Shown: positions 1 through 5,765, counted from the first letter of the stretch. The stretch: DNA of 5,765 nt from Chloroflexi bacterium RIFCSPLOWO2_02_FULL_71_16 (GCA_001795345.1 MGON01000061.1:5556-11320); one strand, 5' to 3'. The notes: generated by a model from the sequence alone, not told the origin. Numbers and translations: made by a program.

Positions 1-138
1 CCGCGGAGCGGCGCTCGGTACGAGGGGCCGACGGTACGCATCGTCTTCGAGCTGCCGGTCCGGACTCCGGCGTTCGGCGTGCTCCTCGCGCGTCCGGTCA
101 CGGCGGTGCGGATCCTCGCCGCGAGCTCGGCCCGATGA
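1..138 (+). CDS. 3' end of probable TadE/TadG-like pseudopilin (partial)
   Basis: Frame 1 is open from the window edge to a TGA at 136-138 and gives the last 45 residues of a protein whose start lies outside the window. The visible tail has a hydrophobic beta-like strand (VRIVFELPV), a Pro-containing hydrophobic stretch (RTPAFGVLLARPVTAV) and a short end in ASSAR. This pattern, with a V-x-V-x-x-x-x-P strand, a P-x-(hydrophobic) segment and an Ala/Ser-rich tail, is typical of the C-termini of TadE/TadG-like minor pilins, which are often encoded next to cpaB and cpaF. The family is inferred from that pattern and from context, because the diagnostic N-terminal hydrophobic helix is not visible. 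The stop overlaps the next start by four bases, so the gene belongs to the same operon. Any other small exported pilus protein remains possible. Confidence 0.55.
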   Translation, partial: PRSGARYEGPTVRIVFELPVRTPAFGVLLARPVTAVRILAASSAR

Positions 139-1241
139 GGGCCGCCACGGCGATCCTCGGTGCGGTCCTCGTGCTGGTGCCGATGACGGAAGCTGCCGCT
201 TGCGATCGCCGCTGCATCGCGGGCGGCGGCGACGTCCTCTCGGCGAAGGCGGTTCGTCGCGCCGCGCCGAAGCCCACGCCGCGGCCGATCGTTCGCCGCG
301 CTCCGACGCCGACCCCGCGTCCGCAGCCCGCCTCGAAGAAGGCCGTTGACACGCTCGCCGCGCGGATGGGTCTCCACAGGGTGAACCAGGTCTGGGCGGG
401 GGACGTGGTCACGAAGAACGGTCCCGTGACGACGTACGCCTCGAACACCGTCCAGCAGGATGCCGGCACCTACGCGAAGCGGGTGGCGACCGTGGGCACC
501 GGCGTGAAGAGCTCCTATGACGCACTTCTCGCGAACGGGCGCACCAGCCTGAGCGACGGACGGCCCGTGAGTGGCGACATCTACGCGAACTACGTGTCCA
601 AGGGGTCGACCGTGGTGTTCGACAAGTTCGTCTTCTTCCAGGACGACCGCGAGGTCGCCCAGCGGACGCCCACACCGACGCCGAGGGTGACCCCACAGCC
701 CACGCCCGCACCGCGTCCCACGGCAGCACCGCGACCGACCTCGACCCCGCGTCCGACGAGCACGCCGCGTCCGGCCGCGCAGGTGGGCCGGCCGCGGGCC
801 ACCCCCACGCCGTCTCCGATGCCCACACGTCGGCCACGCAGCACGCCGCGTCCGACCGCCGCGCCGACGCCGGCCCCCACGGCCGCACCCGCGCCGCCTC
901 GCGTGGTACGGGCCGGGATCGCGCTCGCGGCCCAGGGCGATCCGCTCGCCCGGATCGAGGTGCTGCGCGGCCGTCGCGTCGACCTCTGGCCGCGTGCGAC
1001 GGTCGATGGATCGCCCGGCCGCGTGCCGTCGTGGCGTCTGGCCTCGGGAGAACTGACCGCCCTCGGTCCGCTCAGCGGCGGCGGCGACGAGCCCCTCCGG
1101 GCCATGTGGGATGCTCTCGCGCCGACCGGCTCGGTGTTCACCGTCCGGTTCGCGGTCACCGTAGAGGTCCCAGGTGAGCTTCCGCGCCAGGTCGATGCGT
1201 TCATCGACGTGGTCGTCCGCTCTCCTGCGCTCGTCGAATGA
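135..1241 (+). CDS. Exported protein with two globular regions and Pro/Thr-rich linkers, Tad-locus associated
   Basis: This 368-residue protein matches no family I recognise. Residues 1-22 look like a signal peptide: Arg2, a hydrophobic core (AILGAVLVLVPM) and AAA before Cys23. Cys23 and Cys27 (CDRRC) are the only cysteines. Residues 44-68 are a Pro/Thr/Arg linker, 69-177 a globular region richer in Tyr, Asn, Lys and Phe, 178-256 a long PTPTPR/PTSTPRP linker, and 257-368 a second globular region with alternating hydrophobic strands (for example SVFTVRFAVTVEV, AFIDVVV) that suggest a beta-sandwich. No second membrane segment is visible, so it should be secreted, or membrane-anchored if Cys23 is lipidated. 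The start is the ATG overlapping the upstream TGA; no clear ribosome-binding site precedes it, which suits translational coupling. Lying between a pseudopilin-like gene and cpaB, it may be a surface, periplasmic or wall-spanning accessory of the pilus, or an adhesin; that role is inferred. Confidence 0.8.
   Translation: MRAATAILGAVLVLVPMTEAAACDRRCIAGGGDVLSAKAVRRAAPKPTPRPIVRRAPTPTPRPQPASKKAVDTLAARMGLHRVNQVWAGDVVTKNGPVTTYASNTVQQDAGTYAKRVATVGTGVKSSYDALLANGRTSLSDGRPVSGDIYANYVSKGSTVVFDKFVFFQDDREVAQRTPTPTPRVTPQPTPAPRPTAAPRPTSTPRPTSTPRPAAQVGRPRATPTPSPMPTRRPRSTPRPTAAPTPAPTAAPAPPRVVRAGIALAAQGDPLARIEVLRGRRVDLWPRATVDGSPGRVPSWRLASGELTALGPLSGGGDEPLRAMWDALAPTGSVFTVRFAVTVEVPGELPRQVDAFIDVVVRSPALVE
264..338 (+). 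repeat. Short Pro/Thr/Arg-rich coding linker
   Basis: This stretch encodes residues 44-68 of the exported protein, with KPTPRP and PTPTPRP units. It separates the Cys-containing N-terminus from the first globular region. The DNA repetition is degenerate (repeated acgccg/ccgcg words) and follows from the peptide composition. Confidence 0.65.
666..902 (+). repeat. Degenerate coding repeat: long Pro/Thr/Arg linker
   Basis: This stretch encodes residues 178-256 of the exported protein. Units such as PTPTPR, RPTSTPRP and STPRPT recur, and at DNA level the word ccgcgtcc appears several times (near 711, 749, 767 and 846). The spacing is irregular and the units are imperfect, so this is a low-complexity protein linker rather than a tandem DNA array. 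Such linkers are extended and flexible, and are common in exported proteins of high-G+C Chloroflexota; the link to that phylum is inference. Repeat number may vary between strains by slippage. Confidence 0.75.
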
Positions 1242-1888
1242 GCGTGCAGCGCATGCTCGTGGCGCTCGCGCTGGTCGCGGGCGTCGTCGCCGGCTCCCTC
1301 TATTACGCCGGGACGCAGCGTGTCGGCGTGGTCGCCGCCGCGCGGTATCTCGCGCCGGGACGGGCGATCGGCCCGGCCGACGTCGAAACGCGCTGGCTTC
1401 CTCCGGACGCGATCCCGGCCGACGCGATCACCGAAGGGTCGAACGCCCTCGGCTGGTACCCGCGCGCGCCGATGTGGTCGGGCCAGCTGCTCCTCTCGAG
1501 CGCCCTTGCCCGTGCCAGCGCCGCGTTCGGCAGCGGACTCGTGCCGCCGACCGGGTACCGGGCCATCGCCATCCCGGTCTCGCCCGACCAGGCGATCGGA
1601 GGAGCGATCGCGCCCGGGGCTCGCGTCGACGTGATCGCCGTTCCTCTCCCGGGAAGAGCGCCGGTGGATCAGGGGGCGGAGCTGCTCACCGAGGCGGCAC
1701 TCGTGCTCGACGTCCGCGGTGAGCACGGTGGCGCCTACGGTCCGGACGATCCGTCGGAGCGCTCCATCGGTCCCAAGGAGCTTCTCGGCAGTGTCGTCAT
1801 CGCGATCGGCCCGTCGGAAGAGCTGCTGATCGCCGATCGGATCCCGCGGAGCTCGTTCGTGCTCGTCCTGGTCCCCGAGCGACCGTGA
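1238..1888 (+). CDS. cpaB: CpaB/RcpC-like Flp pilus assembly protein with SAF domain
   Basis: This 216-residue protein has the CpaB layout. Residues 7-25 form a single N-terminal membrane helix (LVALALVAGVVAGSLYYAG). An SAF domain covers about 29-98: VVAAARYLAPGRAIGPADVE is the typical 'transition to the extracytoplasmic side, offer, then precondition' start of the fold, and the domain ends near SGQLLLSSAL. An RcpC-type region covers about 107-213, with GYRAIAIPVSPDQAIGGAIAPGARVDV, then LLTEAALVLDV and a C-terminal SFVLVLVP strand. In Gram-negative Tad systems CpaB/RcpC acts on the outer face of the inner membrane and works with the secretin; whether a secretin exists here is unknown. The ATG lies in an ATGA overlap with the previous gene and has no evident ribosome-binding site; Met6 is a possible alternative start. 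At 216 residues it is near the short end for the family. The family call is firm, the symbol less so. Confidence 0.87.
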   Translation: MSVQRMLVALALVAGVVAGSLYYAGTQRVGVVAAARYLAPGRAIGPADVETRWLPPDAIPADAITEGSNALGWYPRAPMWSGQLLLSSALARASAAFGSGLVPPTGYRAIAIPVSPDQAIGGAIAPGARVDVIAVPLPGRAPVDQGAELLTEAALVLDVRGEHGGAYGPDDPSERSIGPKELLGSVVIAIGPSEELLIADRIPRSSFVLVLVPERP

Positions 1889-2451
1889 CGACCCTGCGGC
1901 TCGACCCGGTCGGTGGGAAGGCCATCGACGTCGCCGCCGCGGTCGTCCTGGACGTGACCTTCCACAGGCGCGGAGAGGCTCTCTTCGCCGAGGTCCCCTC
2001 GGCCGACGTCCCGGCCGTCGTGCGCGCGCTCGCGTACGCCGGCATCGACGCTCAAGAGGCCCGGGCCGACCTTCTGCGCCCCTCTGGCCACATTCCCCTG
2101 GTCTCCCGTGACCTCGAGCCCGCTCCATCGGCGCTTCTCGCCAGCGATGTCGTCCGTGTCCATCGGCTGTCGCTCGGCCAAGCCACCGCGGAGGTCCTGC
2201 GCCGGCGGTTCGCCGTCTTCCGCGCGCCGTCGGTCGCCGCGCAGGTGCGCTGCCGGCGGTTGCTGAGAGGCGACGACGCGCTCCTTGCCTGGGAGCGGAT
2301 CGCCTGGATCGAGAGAGCCCGCGTCCGTGTGGCGCGCTCGCGCTCGTCGATGCGTCCGATCGTCTTCGACCGCGGAGCCCTCGACCGCCGCGACCTCCGT
2401 GGCCGAGCGTTCGTTAGCGACGGGGCTCTGGGAAGGTGGGCGTTCGGATGA
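1885..2451 (+). CDS. Hypothetical protein between cpaB and tadZ
   Basis: The start is GTG in a GTGA overlap with the cpaB stop, giving 188 residues. I do not recognise a domain. There is no signal peptide or membrane segment, so it is probably cytoplasmic. Residues about 17-60 alternate strands and a helix (AAAVVLDVTFHRRG, then SADVPAVVRALAYAGIDAQ), which suggests a small alpha/beta domain. Residues 90-155 are probably helical and strongly basic, with VLRRRF, RCRRLLRG and RARVRVARSRSS, so contact with nucleic acid, acidic membrane lipid or a partner protein is possible but unproven. The reading frame is supported by overlap-coupled ends on both sides and by G/C at most third positions. Its place between cpaB and the tadZ-like gene suggests a helper of pilus assembly, localisation or regulation. 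It could also be a highly diverged N-terminal receiver-like part of a CpaE that has been split off; I see no clear receiver-domain Asp pattern to support that. Confidence 0.72.
   Translation: MTTLRLDPVGGKAIDVAAAVVLDVTFHRRGEALFAEVPSADVPAVVRALAYAGIDAQEARADLLRPSGHIPLVSRDLEPAPSALLASDVVRVHRLSLGQATAEVLRRRFAVFRAPSVAAQVRCRRLLRGDDALLAWERIAWIERARVRVARSRSSMRPIVFDRGALDRRDLRGRAFVSDGALGRWAFG
2431..2440 (+). promoter_or_regulatory. Possible ribosome-binding site for the tadZ-like gene
   Basis: The purine-rich run ggaaggtggg lies 7 to 11 bases before the ATG at 2448. It supports that ATG over the in-frame GTG at 2436, which falls at the end of this run. It is one of the few recognisable Shine-Dalgarno-like sites at the junctions of this operon. 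Confidence 0.4.
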
Positions 2452-3221
2452 GCCGCCTCCGGTCGTGGCTCGACGCCTCGCCCCTCTCCGAGATCGCCCT
2501 AGCGCTCATGAGGGACGCCACCGGACGGCAGGATCCGCTCGAGCCGCTCCGGCCCGCGCGCGCCGTCGCGCTGCCCGGCCGCCTCCGGGTCGCCTTCTGG
2601 TCGCTCCGCGCGGGCGTTGGCTCCACCACGACCGCCGCCCTCGTCGCGCACCGCTCGGCCGGTGCGGGCCGCGCCCCAGCCCTCCTCGACCTCGACCGGT
2701 GGACACCGTGCCTCGCGCTGCGTGCCCAGATGGAGGCGGCCACGATCGCGGACGCACTCCTTCGACCGGGTCGCGAGCGCGATTCGCTGTCGCGGTGGAA
2801 CGACGTGCCGTTCCTACCGGGTGCGCCGGGGCTGCATGCGATCTTCGAGACGGAGCGGGTCGTCGCGCTCATCGAGCGGGTCGCCCCGGAGAGCCCCGTC
2901 GTCGTCGACCTTGGGAGCGGCGCGGATGCGCTCGATGCGGGACTGCTCGCCACCCTCGACCGGATCTGCGTCGTGACCGGCCAGCGCTCGTCGCAGCTGC
3001 AGAGCTCGTTCTGCGCCGTCGAGCTCCTCCGGGACGCGCCATGTCGCGTCGGCCTCGTGACGACGCATGCCGCCGACGAGGACGCGTCGCGCATCGCATC
3101 GCGCCTCCCGTGGCCGCTCCTGGCCGCGATCCCATTCGACCCGTACCTAGCCGATGACGCCTTCGCGGCCCGCGCTCCGACCATGGCCGCGATCGATCGG
3201 CTCATCCGCGCGCTCGCGTGA
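2448..3221 (+). CDS. TadZ/CpaE-like MinD/ParA-fold protein with degenerate P-loop
   Basis: From the ATG at 2448 the protein has 257 residues. A strand (RLRVAFWSL) leads into R54AGVGSTT61, aligned with the deviant Walker A KGGxGKTT of the MinD/ParA family but lacking both lysines. Other fold landmarks follow: DLD at 81-83 after the second strand, the switch-II-like VVVDLGSGAD at 151-160, the strand CVVTGQRSSQLQ at 174-185 and IPFD at 228-231, which matches the family's usual 'IP.D' near the end. TadZ/CpaE proteins place Tad machinery at specific cell sites and are known for atypical P-loops. No receiver domain precedes the ATPase-like fold, only about 45 residues, so it is shorter than CpaE-type fusions. 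An in-frame GTG at 2436 would add four residues, but the ATG overlaps the previous stop as at all other junctions. Its position directly before cpaF is the usual place for this gene. Loss of both lysines predicts weak or no ATP hydrolysis. Confidence 0.82.
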   Translation: MSRLRSWLDASPLSEIALALMRDATGRQDPLEPLRPARAVALPGRLRVAFWSLRAGVGSTTTAALVAHRSAGAGRAPALLDLDRWTPCLALRAQMEAATIADALLRPGRERDSLSRWNDVPFLPGAPGLHAIFETERVVALIERVAPESPVVVDLGSGADALDAGLLATLDRICVVTGQRSSQLQSSFCAVELLRDAPCRVGLVTTHAADEDASRIASRLPWPLLAAIPFDPYLADDAFAARAPTMAAIDRLIRALA

Positions 3222-4345
3222 TCGACCGAGCCCTCGTGTCGCGCGTCCGGCAGGAGGTCGCCGCGGGGATCCCGCCGGACGAGCTGCTCCGGAGCTACGC
3301 CGATCCGGACCGCCGGCGCCTTCTCAGAGAGCGCGTGCGAGCCGTGGCGGGGATCCGCCTCGACGACCGGACCGCGGATCGCGTCTGCGCGGATCTCTTC
3401 GGCTTCGGCCCGCTCCAGGCCCTCCTGGACGACCCGTCCGTCACGGACATCCTCGTGAACGACCCGGCCTCGGTGTACGTCGAGCGCGGCGGCCTGCTCG
3501 AGCGCGCCGAGGTGCGCTTCCGGGACGACCAGGAGCTGGCCGACCTCGTCTACCGCATCGCGGCGAGCGTCGGGCGGGAGCTCACGGTAGAGCGGCCGTT
3601 CGTCGACGCGCGCATGCGCGACGGCAGCAGGGCCAACGCCGTGATCGCTCCGGTCGGCGGACCGACGCTCTCGATCCGCAAGTTCCGCACGATCTCGATG
3701 CCGCTGGCCGGGCCCGAGGGTTCGTGGTGCGCGACCGGAGGACTGCCCGTGCCATGCGCGGAGCTCCTCGAGGGCCTCGTGCGGCGACGCGCGAACATCA
3801 TCGTGAGCGGGGCCACGGGGAGCGGGAAGAGCACGTTCGTGCGCTCCCTGGCGGCGGCGATCCCCCTGGGCGAGCGGGTGATCGTCATCGAGGACACGAA
3901 CGAGCTGGTCCTGCCACACCCGCATGTCGTGCACCTCGAGTGCGTGCCCGGCGCAGGCGGAGCGTCTATCGGCATAGCCGACCTCGTGACGAACGCTCTC
4001 CGCATGCGGCCCGACCGGATCATCGTCGGGGAGGTCCGTTCGCCCCGGGAAGCGTCGGCACTCCTCGAGGCGCTCAGCACGGGGCACGAGGGGACGCTGA
4101 CCTCCCTGCACGCGAGCTCGGCGATCGACGCGATCGCCAGGCTCGAGCTGCTCCTCGCGCGGGCCGGCGAGCTCGGCGGCGACGCGATGCGGCGGTACGT
4201 CACGCGGGCGGTGGACGTGATCGTCCATCTCGCTCGCGGCGCCGATGGTCGCCGCACGGTGCGCGAGATCGTGACCGTGGGCGAGGCCGGTCCCGCCGTC
4301 GTCTGGCGAGCTGGACAGCCGGCGCCGCTCGCGGAACGGGCATGA
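3218..4345 (+). CDS. cpaF: TadA/CpaF secretion ATPase of the Flp pilus
   Basis: This 375-residue protein is a type II/IV secretion ATPase of the CpaF branch. It powers pilus assembly at the cytoplasmic face of the membrane. The N-terminal helical region is followed by FGFGPLQALLDDPSVTDILVN (about 61-81) and the ERPFVDARMRDGSRANAVIAP strand region (125-145), both typical of the family. All nucleotide motifs are visible: Walker A GATGSGKST at 198-206 (Lys204), Asp box VIEDTNEL at 223-230, Walker B-type segment LRMRPDRIIVGEVR at 261-274 (Glu272) and His box STGHEGTLTSLHA at 287-299 (His290, His298). The start is GTG within a GTGA overlap with the tadZ-like gene; no strong ribosome-binding site is seen. 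The protein is slightly short because the N-terminal extension of many CpaF proteins is reduced. It lies directly before tadB and tadC, the standard order. It appears intact and active. Confidence 0.96.
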   Translation: MIDRALVSRVRQEVAAGIPPDELLRSYADPDRRRLLRERVRAVAGIRLDDRTADRVCADLFGFGPLQALLDDPSVTDILVNDPASVYVERGGLLERAEVRFRDDQELADLVYRIAASVGRELTVERPFVDARMRDGSRANAVIAPVGGPTLSIRKFRTISMPLAGPEGSWCATGGLPVPCAELLEGLVRRRANIIVSGATGSGKSTFVRSLAAAIPLGERVIVIEDTNELVLPHPHVVHLECVPGAGGASIGIADLVTNALRMRPDRIIVGEVRSPREASALLEALSTGHEGTLTSLHASSAIDAIARLELLLARAGELGGDAMRRYVTRAVDVIVHLARGADGRRTVREIVTVGEAGPAVVWRAGQPAPLAERA

Positions 4346-5187
4346 GCCTCGCGCTCATCGGCGCGTTCGGCTTCGGTGTCGCCGTCGCGGCCCTCCTCCT
4401 GGCGCGCGTCGTGCGGGATCCATCTCCGCGCAGCGGCCTGGCGGGTCATCCCGATGCAGCATCGCTGCGCGAGGCCGGCTGGCGCGGCGGCCTCGGACGA
4501 TGGGAGGCGATCCGAGCCGTCCTCGTCGTCGCGTCCGCCGCGCTCGTGCTCGGGCTGGGGCTTCCAGCGATCACCGCGCTGGTGGCGGGGTTGGCTCCCT
4601 CGGCATGGATCCGGATGAGGGCCGACGCGGCACGCGAGCGCGCGCGCCGCGCACTGACTCGCATCGTCAAAGGCACCGAGGCCGCGCTGCGCTCGGGCGC
4701 GACCCTCCCCGAGGCGCTGCGTCGCGAGGCCGAAGCGGCGACGGATCCGCATGCGCGTAGCGTCGTGCTCGGAGCGCTGCGCGAGTTCGACCTCGGCGCG
4801 AGCCTCGACGCCGGCCTGCGCTCGGCCGCCGCCGACAGTCCCGATCGTCGTACCGAGCTCGTGCTCGGGACGTTGGCCGTCGGGGTCGAGGACCGCCTTC
4901 CGCGCGAGCGGATCGCCGACCTGCTTTCTGCGCTCGTCGACCGGCTCTCCTTCGAAGAGCAGCTAGAGGACGAAGTACGCGCCCGCGCGAGCGGCGCGCG
5001 ACAGCAGCAGCGGCTTCTGGCGCTGCTCGTTCCAGCCATCGCGGTCCTGCTCATAGCGACCACGCCGTCGCTCGCAGCCGCGCTCGATGCTCCGCTCGGC
5101 CGCCTTGTCCTCATCCCCGGCGCGGTCGCGCTCGAAGCCTCGGGCATCGTGCTGGCTCGTCGGATCGTGAGCGAGGCGCTCGCATGA
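4342..5187 (+). CDS. tadB: TadB-like inner-membrane platform protein (T2SSF family)
   Basis: Starting at the ATG that overlaps the cpaF stop, this is a 281-residue membrane protein. Hydrophobic segments lie at about 3-22, 58-88 (long enough for one or two helices), 225-243 and 253-272. The stretch between them, about 100-215, is cytoplasmic and helical. It carries the T2SSF pattern: LTRIVKGTEAALRSGATLPEAL, where a helix meets 'aG.sl.eAL', then FDLGASLDAGL, and a charged helix RLSFEEQLEDEVRARASGARQQQ before the third hydrophobic region. TadB and TadC together form the platform on which CpaF acts. The order cpaF-tadB-tadC and the similar short hydrophobic N-terminus of the following gene fit this assignment. 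The same frame is open upstream through cpaF as far as 3154, but that extension is a high-G+C artefact with an Arg/Pro-rich, unnatural composition. Confidence 0.9.
   Translation: MSLALIGAFGFGVAVAALLLARVVRDPSPRSGLAGHPDAASLREAGWRGGLGRWEAIRAVLVVASAALVLGLGLPAITALVAGLAPSAWIRMRADAARERARRALTRIVKGTEAALRSGATLPEALRREAEAATDPHARSVVLGALREFDLGASLDAGLRSAAADSPDRRTELVLGTLAVGVEDRLPRERIADLLSALVDRLSFEEQLEDEVRARASGARQQQRLLALLVPAIAVLLIATTPSLAAALDAPLGRLVLIPGAVALEASGIVLARRIVSEALA
5173..5176 (+). promoter_or_regulatory. Possible ribosome-binding site for tadC
   Basis: GAGG lies within the end of tadB, seven bases before the ATG at 5184. The spacing is good for a Shine-Dalgarno contact and supports that start. Most other junctions in this operon lack such a site. 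Confidence 0.4.
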
Positions 5188-5765
5188 GCCTGTTCGGCGC
5201 GATCCTCGCCGGCCTCGCGGCTTCGGCGATCTGCCTGGCGGTACGCTCGCCCAGCAGCGTCGCTCGACGTCTCGACCTTGTCGCCCCGCGCCGTGCGCGC
5301 CGGAGCGTCCCTTGGCAGGCGATCTCGGAGCGGGACCTGCGCCACGCGGGGCTCGGCATCTCGCCGGACCGCTTCCTCGTCGCGAAGGTGTGCACCTGCT
5401 TCGCGGGGATCGTCTTCGCCGCGAGCGCCGCGCTATTCGTTCCGATCGGCCCCCTGTTCCTGGTCGCCGCCGGGTACGGCGGATGGATGGTGCCGTCCAT
5501 TGTCGTGGCCCGCCGTGCCGGCCGGCGTCGACGCGAAGCCGACCGCGCGGCGATAGTGCTGGTCGAGCGTCTCGACGCGCTCGTGTCCGCGGGCCGCCCG
5601 CCCGAGACCGCGCTCGCGCGGATCCTCTCTTCCCCCACGGGCGCACCTCTTCTCGACGAGACGCTGCGCCTGGTGCACCACGCGTACCTCTTGGGCGCGC
5701 CTCTCTTCCGGACGCTCGCATATCACGCGCGCTCCGAGGGGCTGGAGACGTGCGCAGCCTTGTCG
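5184..5765 (+). CDS. tadC: TadC-like inner-membrane platform protein (partial, cut at window end)
   Basis: The frame opens at the ATG overlapping the tadB stop and stays open to the window edge, giving 194 residues without a stop. Residues 1-20 are hydrophobic (MSLFGAILAGLAASAICLAV). A basic stretch (about 28-41) and SERDLRHAGLGISPDRFLVAK follow, a 'L..AG......f...k' pattern seen just before the first helices of TadB/TadC proteins. Two hydrophobic segments cover about 66-88 and 89-110, and then a basic RRAGRRRREAD turn starts the cytoplasmic T2SSF domain, with LVERLDALVSAGRPPETALARI at 127-148. The last visible residues (GAPLFRTLAYHARSEG) also fit that domain. A TadC would typically need roughly another 100 residues, including the C-terminal membrane helices, beyond this edge. 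Together with TadB it forms the CpaF-driven assembly platform. The family is well supported; telling TadC from TadB rests on gene order. Confidence 0.87.
   Translation, partial: MSLFGAILAGLAASAICLAVRSPSSVARRLDLVAPRRARRSVPWQAISERDLRHAGLGISPDRFLVAKVCTCFAGIVFAASAALFVPIGPLFLVAAGYGGWMVPSIVVARRAGRRRREADRAAIVLVERLDALVSAGRPPETALARILSSPTGAPLLDETLRLVHHAYLLGAPLFRTLAYHARSEGLETCAALS

Larger units (their letters stand above)
1..5765 (+). other. Part of a Tad/Flp pilus operon with all junctions overlapping
   Basis: Eight consecutive + strand genes, two of them cut by the window edges, are joined by 4-base overlaps at 135-138, 1238-1241, 1885-1888, 2448-2451, 3218-3221, 4342-4345 and 5184-5187. Five junctions are ATGA and two are GTGA. 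There is no space for an internal promoter or terminator between genes, so transcription must start upstream of base 1 unless a promoter lies inside a coding region. This indicates one polycistronic message and coupled translation, fitting subunits of one machine. Confidence 0.88.

Noticed and set aside
660..902. Repeated words resembling a repeat array or CRISPR
   Set aside because: The units are short, imperfect and irregularly spaced, all in frame, and encode a Pro/Thr linker. There are no constant repeats with unique spacers.
590..2128. Long open frame on the minus strand (about 512 codons), with other minus-strand frames up to about 604 codons at 2414-4228
   Set aside because: Their products are Arg/Gly/Pro/Ala-rich low-complexity sequence without domains, and they lie opposite well-supported genes. 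Long antisense frames are expected at this G+C content.
2436..2447. GTG start four codons upstream for the tadZ-like gene
   Set aside because: The ATG at 2448 sits in the same ATGA overlap pattern as the other junctions, and the GTG falls at the end of the only purine-rich run that could serve as a ribosome-binding site.
2285..3157. Alternative + strand frame of 290 codons overlapping the tadZ-like gene
   Set aside because: The product is Arg/Ala/Pro-rich without motifs, while the overlapping frame shows a MinD/ParA fold and coupled ends.
3154..4341. Open + strand frame running into tadB, which would make a 677-residue fusion
   Set aside because: The extra 396 residues lie in another frame over cpaF, are Arg/Pro/Gly-rich and have no motif. 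The real TadB begins at the ATG overlapping the cpaF stop.
3218..5765. Type II secretion (GspE/GspF) instead of Tad
   Set aside because: The ATPase has CpaF-type motifs and is followed by two separate short T2SSF proteins, and a CpaB and a TadZ-like gene precede it. That combination is Tad, not a type II secretion operon.

Overview
The window is a dense, G+C-rich (roughly 70 % by eye) stretch in which every gene lies on the + strand. It reads as the middle of one Tad/Flp type IV pilus (tight adherence) operon. No RNA gene, insertion sequence, CRISPR array, promoter or terminator could be supported. There is no non-coding gap longer than a few bases, because all seven gene junctions are 4-base stop/start overlaps (ATGA or GTGA).

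Layout, left to right: (1) 1-138, the 3' end of a probable TadE/TadG-like pseudopilin gene; (2) 135-1241, an exported protein with two globular regions separated by Pro/Thr/Arg-rich linkers, not assignable to a known Tad component; (3) 1238-1888, a CpaB/RcpC-type SAF-domain protein; (4) 1885-2451, a hypothetical cytoplasmic protein I do not recognise; (5) 2448-3221, a MinD/ParA-fold TadZ/CpaE-like protein whose P-loop has lost both lysines; (6) 3218-4345, the TadA/CpaF secretion ATPase with all expected motifs; (7) 4342-5187, the TadB membrane platform protein; (8) 5184 to beyond the window end, the TadC membrane platform protein, cut by the edge.

Inferred teamwork: CpaF powers assembly at the cytoplasmic face of a TadB/TadC inner-membrane platform. 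The TadZ-like protein probably places or regulates the apparatus. CpaB and the Pro/Thr-rich protein act outside the membrane. The TadE-like protein would be a minor pilin. The major Flp pilin, prepilin peptidase and any secretin are not in this window.

Organism: the high G+C, the pilus gene order and especially the PTPTPRP-style linkers of the exported protein resemble high-G+C Chloroflexota (Limnocylindria-like lineages). Actinomycetota are the main alternative. This is inference from style, not a database result. The least explained parts are the exported linker protein, the hypothetical gene between cpaB and tadZ, and the lysine-less P-loop.
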